A DNA stretch of 64,000 nucleotides from JACKNG01 sp050184115 (GCA_050184115.1 JBFXAQ010000005.1:62001-126000), one strand, 5' to 3'; shown: positions 17,480 through 26,603, counted from the stretch's first letter. The notes: generated from the sequence alone by a model not told the origin. Numbers and translations: made by a program.

Positions 17480-18824
17480 GGCGGCGACGCCAGGCGATGA
17501 GGGCGCCGTTGGCGAGGAGGAAAGCCGGCAGGGCGAGGCCGAAGAAGACGAAAATCGCCATGCGCGCCCACATGTCGAGGTCGAGCAGGGCATCGGGCAC
17601 CGGCTCGACATGGAGTTCGATGAGTGCGTCGTCCTCGGCGAGCCACTCGACCAGGCGGCGGCCGAATTCGCGGTTGCCGAGATTGTCGACATAGATGTTG
17701 GAAAAGGCATCACCGTCGCCGACGACGGCCACACGCTGGCGGCTGCCGTCGGCACGCGCGCGGGTGAGCGCCAGGGCGAGGACGAGTTCGCCCTGGATCT
17801 CGTCCCCGCCGTCGTAGCCGACGTTGCCTTCGAACGGCCCGGTCTCCGTCCACGCTTCGGCCTCGGTGTGGGCGAGGGTCGTTGCCTCCCAGGCGGCATT
17901 CGGGGTTGCCGCCAGCGCCGCCGCGTAGGGGAAGGCGAGGGTCTGATCGAAACCCTCGAACACGGCGTGCTCGGGATGGCTGACGGCGACGGCGTAGGCT
18001 GGGTTGCCGAGACGGGTCAAGCCGAGTGGGTCGACCACCGTGCCGGGCAGGATCTCGACACCGAGCGAGCGTGCCAGGGCGTCGAGCCCCGGCGGTTGGT
18101 CGGGCTCGGCCAGCCACAGCAGGTTGCCGCCGGTGGCGACGTAGCGCTCGATCGCCGCGAGTTCGTGCAGGCTGTAGGCCGAGCGCGGCGAGGCGATCAC
18201 GAGCACCACGGTGTTGCCCGGGATGGCCTCGACGCGGCCGAAGGCGAACTCGCGCAGCGCCAGCCCGCGTTCGCCGAGGTGGGCGGCGAAGCGCGAGAGA
18301 TCGCGGTTGGCGTCGCTCCCGCTGCGGCGTTCGCCGTTGGCGGTGAGCACGGTGACGTAGCGTTCGGCGCCGCGCAGCAGGCGCGCCAGGCTGTTGGTCA
18401 CGGTGCTCTCGTCGAGACGCGTGAGGTGTTCACGGCGTCCCTGGTAGCCGATGACAATCTCGCCGAGATTGGCGCCGAGGCGGCGTGCGGCATCGAGCTC
18501 GATGCGCGGATCGAGGAAGGCCAGGGTCAGCGCCGGGTAGGCGCGGCGGTAGCGCGCGAAGAAGGCCTCGATGGCGGGCGCCACGGCATGGTCGCGCGGC
18601 AGCACGGCGGTGACCGTGAGCGGGCCGTCGAGCAGGCGCAGGACCTCGAGGCTCTTCGCGTCGAGCGAGGAGCGCGCGTCGCGCGAGACGTCGACGACAT
18701 GGAGGTGGCGATCGGCCGTCGCGACCAGGACGGCCGTGACGGTGACGATCAGCAGCCCCCAGCCGAGCCGCCTGAACGGCCCGCGCAGGCGCTCACGCCA
18801 GGTCGGGGCGTCCGGCACGCTCAC
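17472..18824 (-). CDS. GldG-like ABC transporter auxiliary protein
   Basis: A 450-residue protein with one helix near each end (about residues 21-37 and 423-441) and a large extracytoplasmic domain. The layout and segments such as VTVTAVLPRDHAVAPAIEAFF, VIGYQGRREHL and LAAIERYVATGGNLLWL match the GldG/DUF4350-type component of Gld ABC systems. The segment VAVVGDGDAFSNIYVDNLGN near the C-terminus is also typical. It overlaps the permease gene by 4 bases and mutM by 8. Gld proteins are known from gliding Bacteroidota, but homologues occur in many non-gliding bacteria, where the substrate is unknown. I make no claim of motility. Confidence 0.82.
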   Translation of the reverse strand: MSVPDAPTWRERLRGPFRRLGWGLLIVTVTAVLVATADRHLHVVDVSRDARSSLDAKSLEVLRLLDGPLTVTAVLPRDHAVAPAIEAFFARYRRAYPALTLAFLDPRIELDAARRLGANLGEIVIGYQGRREHLTRLDESTVTNSLARLLRGAERYVTVLTANGERRSGSDANRDLSRFAAHLGERGLALREFAFGRVEAIPGNTVVLVIASPRSAYSLHELAAIERYVATGGNLLWLAEPDQPPGLDALARSLGVEILPGTVVDPLGLTRLGNPAYAVAVSHPEHAVFEGFDQTLAFPYAAALAATPNAAWEATTLAHTEAEAWTETGPFEGNVGYDGGDEIQGELVLALALTRARADGSRQRVAVVGDGDAFSNIYVDNLGNREFGRRLVEWLAEDDALIELHVEPVPDALLDLDMWARMAIFVFFGLALPAFLLANGALIAWRRRHA

Positions 18825-19564
18825 GGCAGGCGCCGCTCACAGTCGAGCCAGGCGGCGGCGAGCGCGAGGCAGGCAAGGCTGGCGAGGACGAACCAGGCGA
18901 GATCGGCGCTGCTCACCATCCCCGCACTGAAGCTGCGCAGGCGGCTCAAGGTCGACCAGCCGCCGACGATGCCGGCATCGGGGTCGAGGCGGCGCGCCCA
19001 GTCGGCGAACCACAGCACCAGCGACACCGTCAACGCGCCGATGCCGGCGGCCAGCGGCACGCGCGTCAGCGCCGAGGCGAGGACGCCGAGACTGGCGTGG
19101 AACCCGGTGAAGAGCGCGAGCCCGAGGACGTTGGTGGCCCACACCCCGGGATCGACCGGCGTGCCCCAGAAGAGCGTCGCCGGGATCACAGCGGCGAAGA
19201 GCACGTAGGCGCCGGCCAGGCTCAGCACGCCGAGCAGCTTGCCGAGCACGATGTCGAACGCCGACAGCGGCGTCGAGTAGAAAAAGCGCAGCAACCCGCT
19301 CGCGCGATCGCCGGCCAGCGTGCCCATGGTCACCAGCGGCAGCGCCAGCAGCGCGCCGAGATTGGCACTGGCGAAATAGCGCACCAGCACTTCGCTGGTC
19401 ACCCCGGCCTGGCGCAGTTCCGCTTCGTGTTCGAGGTAGCGCACCACCAGCAGCATGAAGACGAGTGCCATGAAGCCTTCGCCGAGCGCGAGCAGAAGCC
19501 AGGCCAGCGGGCTGCGGTAGAGCCGCCGGGCCTCGCCGGCGGCGAGCGCGAGCGCGCGGCCCAT
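18821..19564 (-). CDS. ABC-2 type transporter permease (GldF-like)
   Basis: Integral membrane subunit of 247 residues with six hydrophobic helices, the number usual for ABC-2 permeases. The segment LAAGEARRLYRSPLAWLLL at the N-terminus and GDRASGLLRFFYSTPLSAFDIVLGKLLG in two parts after helix 2 are the characteristic cytoplasmic coupling regions of this family. It lies between the ATPase and the GldG-like gene, overlapping the latter by 4 bases and the former by one base. The trio forms a complete transporter of unknown substrate. Confidence 0.88.
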   Translation of the reverse strand: MGRALALAAGEARRLYRSPLAWLLLALGEGFMALVFMLLVVRYLEHEAELRQAGVTSEVLVRYFASANLGALLALPLVTMGTLAGDRASGLLRFFYSTPLSAFDIVLGKLLGVLSLAGAYVLFAAVIPATLFWGTPVDPGVWATNVLGLALFTGFHASLGVLASALTRVPLAAGIGALTVSLVLWFADWARRLDPDAGIVGGWSTLSRLRSFSAGMVSSADLAWFVLASLACLALAAAWLDCERRLP

Positions 19565-20481
19565 CAGGCCGCCTCGCCCGCGGTCAGGCGCATGAACAGG
19601 CGTTCGAGATCGTCGTCGTCACGCACCAGCTCGATGAGCCCGGCACCGGCCGTGACCACGGCCGTGGCCACCGCGTCGACAAAATCGTTGTCCCCGGCGC
19701 CGCTGACCAGCCAGCGGCCCTCGGCCAGGGGCTCGACTGCGGTGACGCCCGCGACCGTCGCCAGCATGGTCGCGGCCAGCGGTCGCGCGGTGCGCAGGCG
19801 TACGCCACCGCCGGCGGCGTCGTTCGGTGCGTCGTGGACGATGCGCCCGGCGTGGAGGATGACGATGCGGCTCGCCAGTGCGCGCACCTCGGAGAGTATG
19901 TGGCTGGAGATGATCACGGCGTGGTCGCGGCCGAGATCGGCGACCAGCGCGCGCACGTCGCGGATCTGCACCGGGTCGAGGCCGGTGGTCGGCTCGTCGA
20001 GCAGCAGCACGGCCGGATCGTGGACGATGGCCTGGGCGAGACCGAGGCGCTGGCGGTAGCCCTGCGAGAGATGGCGGACCAGCCGCGTGCGCACGTCGGT
20101 CAGCCCGCAGCGCGCGCAGGCGCGCGTCAGTGCAACGGGCCGCGCAGAGGCCGCGAGGCCCTGCAGGCGGGCGCAGAGGTCGAGGTACTCGTCGACACGG
20201 ATGTCGTCGATCACCGGCGGCACCTGCGGCAGGTAACCGAGCCGCGCGCGGGCGGCGCGTGGATTGCGGACGAGATCGTGACCGTCGATGGCGATCCGGC
20301 CGGCCTGCGGTGGCAGGGCGCCGGCGAGGATCTGCAGCGTGGTGCTCTTGCCGGCGCCGTTCAGGCCGAGGAAGCCGAGCACCTCGCCGCGACGCAGAAC
20401 GAGGTCGATGCCAGCAAGTGCGACGTGGTGTCCGTAGCGGCGCACCAGGCCGCGGGCTTCGAGCAGCACGTCGTTCGTCAT
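19564..20481 (-). CDS. ABC transporter ATP-binding protein (GldA-like)
   Basis: ATPase of 305 residues. Walker A is GLNGAGKST (about residues 39-47), the signature is LSQGYRQRLGLAQAIVHDP, and Walker B is VLLLDEPTTGLDP. The ISSHILSEVRAL switch follows. The C-terminal 80 residues form the accessory domain common in ABC-2 exporters of the CcmA/GldA class. It is the first gene of the minus-strand unit GldA-GldF-GldG-mutM and is divergent from hyuA across 91 bases. Confidence 0.93.
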   Translation of the reverse strand: MTNDVLLEARGLVRRYGHHVALAGIDLVLRRGEVLGFLGLNGAGKSTTLQILAGALPPQAGRIAIDGHDLVRNPRAARARLGYLPQVPPVIDDIRVDEYLDLCARLQGLAASARPVALTRACARCGLTDVRTRLVRHLSQGYRQRLGLAQAIVHDPAVLLLDEPTTGLDPVQIRDVRALVADLGRDHAVIISSHILSEVRALASRIVILHAGRIVHDAPNDAAGGGVRLRTARPLAATMLATVAGVTAVEPLAEGRWLVSGAGDNDFVDAVATAVVTAGAGLIELVRDDDDLERLFMRLTAGEAA

Positions 20482-20532
20482 GGGCCGGTATTATTGGTGA
20501 GCCTGCCGCGGCTGGCCAGCGAAGCGCGGCGG

Positions 20533-20563
20533 TTGACGCGAACGCGGCGGCGGCGGCGATAAT
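20533..20563 (+). promoter_or_regulatory. Candidate sigma-70 promoter of the hydantoinase gene
   Basis: TTGACG (20533-20538; 5 of 6 consensus bases) and GATAAT (20558-20563; 5 of 6) are separated by 19 bases, longer than the ideal 17. The leader would be only a few bases long, since the ATG is at 20573, so transcripts would be nearly leaderless. The hexamers match well, but spacing lowers confidence. Confidence 0.35.
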
Positions 20564-20572
20564 CGCGCCCCC

Positions 20573-22525
20573 ATGCACCTCATCGGCATCGACACTGGCG
20601 GCACCTTCACCGACTTCGTGGCCGTCGCCGACGGCCGCCTGCGTGTGCACAAGGAGCTGTCGACGCCGGCGGCGCCGGAGCAGGCCATCCTCGCCGGACT
20701 GGCCGCGCTCGGTGTCGAGCGCGCGCGATCGCGCATCGTCCACGGCTCGACCGTCGCCACCAACGCACTGCTCGAGGGCAAGGGCGCGCGCACGGTCTTC
20801 GTCACCAACCACGGTTTCACCGACACCCTCACCATCGGCCGCCAGGCCAGGCCCGCGCTCTACGATCTGTGCCCGCTGCCCGAGCCGCCGCCGGTGCCGC
20901 GCGAACTGTGCCTCGGCAGCGGCGGGCGTCTCGGCGCCGACGGCAGCGTGGTCGAGGGCCTCGACGACGCCGAGCTCGCGCACCTGGTCGAGACGATCGC
21001 CACGCTCGCCCCGCAGGCGGTCGCCATCAGCCTGCTGTTCTCCTTTCTCGACGACCGCTTCGAGCGGGCGATCGCCGCGGCTCTGCCGACGAACCTGTTC
21101 GTGACGCGTTCGAGCGAGGTGCTGCCCGAGCAGCGCGAGTACGAGCGCGGTATCGCGACCTGGCTCAACGCCACGACCGGGCCGGTCATGCAGCGCTATC
21201 TCGAACGGCTCGCCGCCGAACTCGCGCCGGCGCCGCTCGGCATCATGCAGAGTTCGGGCGTGACCGCCGAGCCCGACTATGCCGCGCGCCGCGCGGTCAA
21301 CCTGCTGCTGTCCGGGCCGGCTGGTGGTCTCATCGGCGCGCGCCACGTCGCCGCCGCGGCGGGTCATCGGCGCATCCTGAGCTTTGACATGGGCGGTACT
21401 TCGACCGACGTCGCCCTCATCGACGGCGACATCGCGCTGACCAGCGAGGGCCGTATCGGTCGCTACCCGGTCGGCGTACCGATGGTCGACATGCACGCCA
21501 TCGGCGCCGGCGGCGGTTCGCTGGCGAGCGTCGATGCCGCCGGCCTGCTGCACGTCGGCCCGCAGTCGGCCGGCGCCACGCCCGGGCCGGCCTGCTACGG
21601 CCAGGGCGGCACGACCGCGACCGTGACCGATGCCAACGTCGTGCTCGGCCGCCTGCCGGCCGGCCTCGAGCTCGGCGGGCGGGTAGTCCTGGACGGCGCC
21701 GCCGCGCACGCCGCCCTCGCCGCCCTCGGTGCCGCGCTCGGCGGCCTCACGGCCGAGGAGGCAGCCGCGGGCGTCATCGCCATCGCCAACGAGCACATGG
21801 TGCAGGCCTTGCGCGTGATCTCGGTCGAGCGCGGTATCGATCCGCGTGACTTCACCCTGGTCTCCTTCGGTGGCGCCGGTGGCCTGCACGTGTGCGCGCT
21901 CGCCGAGGCGCTCGGCCTGAAGCGCGCGCTGGTGCCGGCGGCGGCGGGCGTACTGTCGGCGCTCGGCATGGTGGTGGCGCGGCCAGGCCGACGCCTCTCG
22001 CGCACGGTGCGGCGTCCGCTGGCCGATCTCGGCGGCGACGAGGTCGCCGCGCTGGCCGCCGACATCGCCGCGCCCGGGCTCGCGGCCCTGGCCCGCGAAG
22101 GCCAGGCGGCGGCGAACGTACGGCAAGCGGTGACGGTCGATGTCTGCTATGCCGGGCAGTCGTTCGCGCTGAACCTGCCCTGGACGCAGGTCGACGCGGT
22201 CGCGGGGGCCTTCCACGCCGCCCACGAGGCACGCTACGGTCATCGCCTCGAGCGGCCCATCGAGGTGGTCAACCTGCGCGTCGCCCTCGATGCGCCAGCG
22301 CCTGCCGTGACCGCTACCGTGGCGGCACCGGCCGCAGTCGCGCTGCCCCCGGGATTGCTCACGCGCCACCCGGTCTGCGCGCGGACGGACCTGCTCGCCG
22401 GCCCGGTGCGTACCGGCCCGTGCGTGATCTGCGACGACATCGCCACGACCTGGGTGGCGCCGGGCTGGACGGCCCGCGCCGATGCCGCGGGTAACCTGCT
22501 GCTCGAGCGTGCCGGCGACGGCTGA
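20573..22525 (+). CDS. Hydantoinase/oxoprolinase family protein, subunit A type
   Basis: A 650-residue HyuA-type protein. The N-terminal ATP-binding domain begins LIGIDTGGTFTDFVAV and includes HGSTVATNALLEG; the second nucleotide-binding half has LSFDMGGTSTDVALIDGD (about residues 271-288) followed by DMHAIGAGGGSLAS. These enzymes hydrolyse cyclic amides such as 5-oxoproline, hydantoins or N-methylhydantoin using ATP, or carboxylate acetone-like substrates. They usually work with a HyuB partner. No hyuB is adjacent, and the protein is a little shorter than the 680-710 residues common for HyuA, mainly at the C-terminus. Substrate cannot be read from the sequence. It stands as a single gene before the desaturase. 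Confidence 0.88.
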   Translation: MHLIGIDTGGTFTDFVAVADGRLRVHKELSTPAAPEQAILAGLAALGVERARSRIVHGSTVATNALLEGKGARTVFVTNHGFTDTLTIGRQARPALYDLCPLPEPPPVPRELCLGSGGRLGADGSVVEGLDDAELAHLVETIATLAPQAVAISLLFSFLDDRFERAIAAALPTNLFVTRSSEVLPEQREYERGIATWLNATTGPVMQRYLERLAAELAPAPLGIMQSSGVTAEPDYAARRAVNLLLSGPAGGLIGARHVAAAAGHRRILSFDMGGTSTDVALIDGDIALTSEGRIGRYPVGVPMVDMHAIGAGGGSLASVDAAGLLHVGPQSAGATPGPACYGQGGTTATVTDANVVLGRLPAGLELGGRVVLDGAAAHAALAALGAALGGLTAEEAAAGVIAIANEHMVQALRVISVERGIDPRDFTLVSFGGAGGLHVCALAEALGLKRALVPAAAGVLSALGMVVARPGRRLSRTVRRPLADLGGDEVAALAADIAAPGLAALAREGQAAANVRQAVTVDVCYAGQSFALNLPWTQVDAVAGAFHAAHEARYGHRLERPIEVVNLRVALDAPAPAVTATVAAPAAVALPPGLLTRHPVCARTDLLAGPVRTGPCVICDDIATTWVAPGWTARADAAGNLLLERAGDG

Positions 22526-22732
22526 CCGGGGCTTCGGACCGCAATCGATGGCGGCCGGCGTCACGACGACGCGGCGCGCGCGGGCCGCCCGTGCGTCGGC
22601 AATCCACGCTAGACTGCGGCGCGCCGATGCGCCCAGCGGTGTGGATTTGCACCATGAAGATTTACATTCCGCGGCCGCCAAGCCCTGGCAAGCAGGTTAG
22701 AGTGCGTCTCGGTATCGGTTATGGGAGCTCAC

Positions 22733-23911
22733 ATGCTGCACGGATTGATTGAACTGCCCTGGTGGGGTTACGTGCTGGTCGCGCTGGCCTATACCCACGT
22801 CACCATCGTCGCGGTCACCATCTACCTCCATCGTCACCAGGCCCACCGCGCGCTCGACCTGCATCCGCTGGTCGCGCATTTCTTCCGCCTGTGGCTGTGG
22901 CTGACGACCGGCATGGTCACGCGCGAATGGACCGCGGTCCACCGCAAGCACCACGCCGCGGTCGAGACCGCCGAGGATCCACACAGCCCGCTCGTCCACG
23001 GCATCGGCAAAGTCATGCGGGAAGGCGCCGAACTCTACCGCGCCAACGCGCGCAACCCGGCCATTCTCGAGCAGTACGGTTTCGGGACGCCGGACGACTG
23101 GCTCGAACGCCATGTCTACAGCCGCTGGACCTGGGGCGGCATCGTGCTGATGTTCACGGCCAACATCCTCATGTACGGGCCGCTGGGCATCACCATCGGC
23201 GCGGTGCAGATGGCCTGGATCCCGTTTTTCGCGGCCGGCGTCATCAACGGCCTCGCGCACTGGTGGGGCTACCGCAATTTCGAGACCGCGGATGCCTCGA
23301 CCAACATCTCGCCGTGGGGTCTTCTCATCGGCGGCGAGGAACTGCACAACAACCACCACGCCTTCGGCAGTTCGGCCAAGTTCTCGGTCAAACCCTGGGA
23401 GTTCGATCTCGGTTGGGCCTACATCCGGGTCATGGAGCTGCTCGGACTGGCCACCGTGCGCAAGCGCTTCCCGGCGCCGCCGGCGATCGATCCGGCCAAG
23501 AGCGCGGCCGACCTCGAGACCTTGAAGGCGGTGGTCAGCAGCCGTCTGCACGTGATGGCCGATTACGGCCGCATGGTGGTGTCGCGGGTCTGTCGCGAAC
23601 AGGCGCGCAACGCGCCCGGTGCCGAGCGCGCGGCGCTGCGCCCGCTGCGGCGGCTGATGCTGCGTGCCGACGAACGCCTCGACGAGGCCGAACGCGGCTG
23701 GCTGGAATCGGCCCTGTCGGACAATGCGACGCTGGCGGCCGTGTACCGCTTCCGTCAGCAACTGCAGGCCATCTACGAGCAGCGCAGCACGAGCCGCGAG
23801 AACCTGCTCGAACTGTTGCAGGACTGGTGTCAGCAGGCCGAGCGCACCGGCATCGCCGCGCTCGAAGATTTCGCGCGCACGCTCCGGAGCTATACGCCGC
23901 AAGCGGCCTGA
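22733..23911 (+). CDS. Membrane fatty-acid desaturase (acyl-CoA delta-9 type)
   Basis: Di-iron membrane desaturase of 392 residues that introduces a double bond into acyl chains. The three histidine boxes are HRHQAHR (about residues 29-35), HRKHH (about 66-70) and HNNHHAFG (about 205-212), with hydrophobic helices between them. The last 150 residues are cytosolic, alpha-helical and charged. I chose the ATG at 22733, which has GGGAG at proper spacing; an ATG at 22721 would add four residues. A strong bidirectional terminator follows. It likely tunes membrane fluidity. Confidence 0.92.
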   Translation: MLHGLIELPWWGYVLVALAYTHVTIVAVTIYLHRHQAHRALDLHPLVAHFFRLWLWLTTGMVTREWTAVHRKHHAAVETAEDPHSPLVHGIGKVMREGAELYRANARNPAILEQYGFGTPDDWLERHVYSRWTWGGIVLMFTANILMYGPLGITIGAVQMAWIPFFAAGVINGLAHWWGYRNFETADASTNISPWGLLIGGEELHNNHHAFGSSAKFSVKPWEFDLGWAYIRVMELLGLATVRKRFPAPPAIDPAKSAADLETLKAVVSSRLHVMADYGRMVVSRVCREQARNAPGAERAALRPLRRLMLRADERLDEAERGWLESALSDNATLAAVYRFRQQLQAIYEQRSTSRENLLELLQDWCQQAERTGIAALEDFARTLRSYTPQAA

Positions 23912-23964
23912 CGCCCGGGCGGCCGGCCTGGCCGGCACCGGCCGCGCGATTCGCGCCCGGACAC

Positions 23965-23991
23965 AAAAAAACCCCGCCGTGGCGGGGTTTT
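23965..23991. terminator. Bidirectional intrinsic terminator between desaturase and rpmG
   Basis: An 11-bp stem AAAACCCCGCC / GGCGGGGTTTT (23968-23978 and 23981-23991) with a two-base centre. The A-run 23965-23971 gives seven U residues for transcripts of the minus strand (rpmB-rpmG), and TTTT serves the plus strand (desaturase). Confidence 0.92.
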
Positions 23992-24014
23992 CTATTGCGC
24001 GTGGCGCCGAGGCC

Positions 24015-24170
24015 TTACTTGATCTTGCCTTCCTTGTAGATCACGTGCTGGCGTGCGACCGGGTCGAACTTGCGCCGCTCCAGCTTCTCCGGATGCGTGC
24101 GCTTGTTCTTGGTCGTGGTGTAGAAATGGCCGGTGCCGGCGCTCGAAATCAGCTTGATCTTCTCCTGCAT
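24015..24170 (-). CDS. rpmG: 50S ribosomal protein L33
   Basis: Ribosomal protein L33 of 51 residues, translated from the minus strand as MQEKIKLISSAGTGHFYTT onward and ending EGKIK. The conserved TKNKRTHPEKLERRKFDP block follows. It has no CxxC zinc-binding pairs, so it is the C-minus form that does not need zinc. It lies 14 bases after rpmB, the universal arrangement, and is followed by a strong terminator. Confidence 0.97.
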   Translation of the reverse strand: MQEKIKLISSAGTGHFYTTTKNKRTHPEKLERRKFDPVARQHVIYKEGKIK

Positions 24171-24184
24171 GGCGTCGCTCTCCT

Positions 24185-24421
24185 TCAGACCTTCTCGCCG
24201 CGTGAGCGGATGTCCTTCAGCACGGTATCGATACCCTGCTTGTCGATGATGCGCAGGCCCTTGGCGCTGACGCGCAGGGACACGAAGCGCTTCTCGCTGT
24301 CCACCCAGAAGCGATGGGTGTGCAGGTTGGGCAGGAACCGCCGGCGCGTCTTGTTGTGGGCGTGAGACACGTTGTTGCCGCTAATCGGCCGCTTGCCCGT
24401 CACTTGGCATACCCGAGACAT
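24185..24421 (-). CDS. rpmB: 50S ribosomal protein L28
   Basis: Ribosomal protein L28 of 78 residues beginning MSRVCQVTGKRPISGNNVSHAHNK in two recognisable parts (CQVTGKRP and NNVSHAHNKTRR), then FLPNLHTHRFWV and VSAKGLRIIDKQG. The zinc-type cysteine pairs are reduced to one Cys, again the C-minus form that matches L33. It is the first gene of rpmB-rpmG on the minus strand. radC lies upstream in the same direction with an 80-base gap that should contain the rpmBG promoter. Confidence 0.97.
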   Translation of the reverse strand: MSRVCQVTGKRPISGNNVSHAHNKTRRRFLPNLHTHRFWVDSEKRFVSLRVSAKGLRIIDKQGIDTVLKDIRSRGEKV

Positions 24422-24501
24422 GTCTGAATCCTGATGGTGGTGCGGAAAAGGCGGCAGATCCTACCCGACTTCGGCGCCGGAGGGAACCATCGTCCACGCC
24501 C

Positions 24502-25176
24502 TCACAACAAGCCCCGGGCAGCCATCGACACCGCCTCCCGCTCGCCGATGACGAGGTGATCGAGCACGCGCACGTCGATGAGGCGGGCGGCGTCGACGAT
24601 ACGCCGGGTGATGGCGGTGTCGGCGCCGCTCGGTTCGGCCACCCCGGAGGGGTGGTTGTGGGCGAGGATGAGGGCGGCGGCGTTGAGCTCGAGGCAGGCG
24701 CTGACCACCTCGCGCGGGTGCACCGTGGCGCTGTCGATTGAGCCGTAGAAGAGCTCGCGGAAGGTGATCACGCGGTGGCGGGTGTCGAGGAAGAGGCAAC
24801 CGAAGACCTCGCGCCGGTAGGCCTTCATGCGGGCGATGAGGTAATGGCTCGCCGCGTCCGGATTCTCCAGCGGGCCGTCGCGTTCGAGGGCGGCATAGAG
24901 GTAGCGGCGCGAGAGTTCGAGCGCGGCATGCAGCGTCGCGTAGGCGGTCGGTCCGAGGCCGCCGCTGCTGAGCAGGGCGGCCGGCAATGCTTCGAGCAGG
25001 CCGCGCAGGCCGCCGTGGGCGAGCAGCGCGTCACGGGCGAGACTGACGACGTCCTGGCCGCGCCGGCCACTACGCAGCAGTACGGCCAGCAACTCGGCAT
25101 CCGAAAGCACGGCGGGGCCGTGGCGCAGCAGTTTCTCGCGCGGCCGTTCGCTCGACGGCCAGTCCTTGATCGTCAT
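24502..25176 (-). CDS. radC: RadC family JAB/MPN-domain protein
   Basis: RadC-type protein of 224 residues. The N-terminus MTIKDWPSSERPREKLL is the family start and is preceded by GGAGGGG, so I chose the ATG at 25174-25176 rather than an upstream extension. A helix-hairpin-helix-like region (about 20-75) precedes the JAMM-like metal motif AHNHPSGVAEPSGAD (about residues 172-186). RadC was once linked to repair, but its biochemical role is not established. It is divergent from coaBC and upstream of rpmBG, as in enterics and pseudomonads. Confidence 0.94.
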   Translation of the reverse strand: MTIKDWPSSERPREKLLRHGPAVLSDAELLAVLLRSGRRGQDVVSLARDALLAHGGLRGLLEALPAALLSSGGLGPTAYATLHAALELSRRYLYAALERDGPLENPDAASHYLIARMKAYRREVFGCLFLDTRHRVITFRELFYGSIDSATVHPREVVSACLELNAAALILAHNHPSGVAEPSGADTAITRRIVDAARLIDVRVLDHLVIGEREAVSMAARGLL

Positions 25177-25310
25177 CGCGGTTCCCCTCCCTGGGAGCAC
25201 GCCGGTGGGCGGGCAGTATAGGCCCGCCGGCGTCGGGGCCGGTAGCTCGTCGGCGCGGCTTGCGCCGGCGCCTGCGGTAGAATCGGCGGCCACGCATCAC
25301 CGGGTGTGCC

Positions 25311-26513
25311 ATGAACACGCTCTCCGCCAAGCGCCTGCTGCTCGTCGTCACCGGCGGCATCGCCGCCTACAAGGCGCCCGACGTCATCCGTCGCCTGCGC
25401 GACGCCGGCGCCGAGGTGCGCGTGGTGATGACGCCAGCGGCGACGGCCTTCATCACGCCGCTGACCCTGCAGGCGGTGTCCGGCCACGAAGTGCGCGAGG
25501 GCTTGTTCGATCCGGCGGCCGAGGCCGCCATGGGCCACATCGAGCTGGCGCGCTGGTGCGACGCCGTGGTCGTGGCCCCGGCCAGCGCCGATTTCATCGC
25601 CCGCCTGCGGCTCGGACAGGCCGACGACCTGGCCAGCGCCGTGTGCCTGGCGACGGCGGCGCCGCTGTTGCTGGCGCCGGCCATGAATCGCCAGATGTGG
25701 TCGCACCCGGCAACCCAGGACAACCTCGCCGTGCTCGCTGCGCGCGGGCTCGCGGTGGTCGGCCCTGGCAGCGGCAGCCAGGCCTGCGGCGAGGTCGGAC
25801 CGGGGCGCATGGTCGAGGCCGAGGCCATCGTGGCCGCGGTCGACGCCCTGTTCGAGAGCGGGCGACTGGCCGGTCGACGGGTGCTGATCACGGCCGGTCC
25901 GACGCGCGAAGCCATCGACCCGGTGCGTTTCATCAGCAACCACAGCTCGGGCAAGATGGGTTACGCCGTCGCCGCCGCGGCGCGCGAGGCCGGCGCGAGC
26001 GTCACCCTGGTCAGCGGACCGACCCGTCTCGACGCCCCTGCAGGCGTGCAGACGGTGGCAGTCGAATCGGCCCTCGACATGCTCGCCGCGGTGCAGGCGC
26101 GGCTGAGCGGTTGCGACATCTTCATCGCCACGGCGGCTGTCGCCGACTACCGCCCGGCACAGGCGACGGCCGGCAAGATCAAGCGCGACGGCGCCACGCG
26201 CACCCTCGAACTGGTGCCCAATCCCGACATCCTCGCCACGGTCGCAGCCAGCACCCCGGCGCCGTTCACGGTCGGCTTCGCCGCCGAGACGCACGACCTC
26301 GAGGCCTATGCGCGGGGCAAGCTCGAGCGCAAGGGCATCGACCTCATCGCCGCCAACCTGGTCGGCACCGGCGACATCGGCTTCAACAGCGACGACAACG
26401 AACTGCTGGTGCTGTGGCGCGACGGCCGGCGCCTGCTCGAACGGGCACCGAAAACGCGCCTCGCGCGCGCCCTCGTCGAACTCGTCGCCGAGCGCTACGC
26501 CGCGCGCGGCTGA
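25311..26513 (+). CDS. coaBC: Bifunctional phosphopantothenoylcysteine decarboxylase / phosphopantothenate-cysteine ligase
   Basis: Two-domain enzyme of 400 residues in coenzyme A synthesis. The N-terminal FMN-dependent CoaC domain shows VTGGIAAYKAPDVIRRL, the catalytic His in MGHIELARW (about residue 74) and the PAMNRQMW flap. The C-terminal CoaB ligase domain starts at about residue 187 with VLITAGPTREAIDPVRFISN and continues with HSSGKMGYA and AAVADYRP. The gene is divergent from radC. In Escherichia coli and Pseudomonas dut follows directly; here it is absent and the AlgC-type gene comes next. A TAGAAT at 25278-25283 may be its -10 box. Confidence 0.96.
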   Translation: MNTLSAKRLLLVVTGGIAAYKAPDVIRRLRDAGAEVRVVMTPAATAFITPLTLQAVSGHEVREGLFDPAAEAAMGHIELARWCDAVVVAPASADFIARLRLGQADDLASAVCLATAAPLLLAPAMNRQMWSHPATQDNLAVLAARGLAVVGPGSGSQACGEVGPGRMVEAEAIVAAVDALFESGRLAGRRVLITAGPTREAIDPVRFISNHSSGKMGYAVAAAAREAGASVTLVSGPTRLDAPAGVQTVAVESALDMLAAVQARLSGCDIFIATAAVADYRPAQATAGKIKRDGATRTLELVPNPDILATVAASTPAPFTVGFAAETHDLEAYARGKLERKGIDLIAANLVGTGDIGFNSDDNELLVLWRDGRRLLERAPKTRLARALVELVAERYAARG

Positions 26514-26603
26514 ATCGGTGTTTCGCGCGGTGGCAACCAGTTCTAGTACACTTGCCCGGCGCCTCGGCGGCGGAGTCCGGCGGCGCTGGACGGCGGCGCG
26601 TGC

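Noticed and set aside
19619..22681. Minus-strand frame of 1020 codons opposite hyuA
   Set aside because: Shadow of hyuA and of the ABC ATPase, with no recognisable domain.
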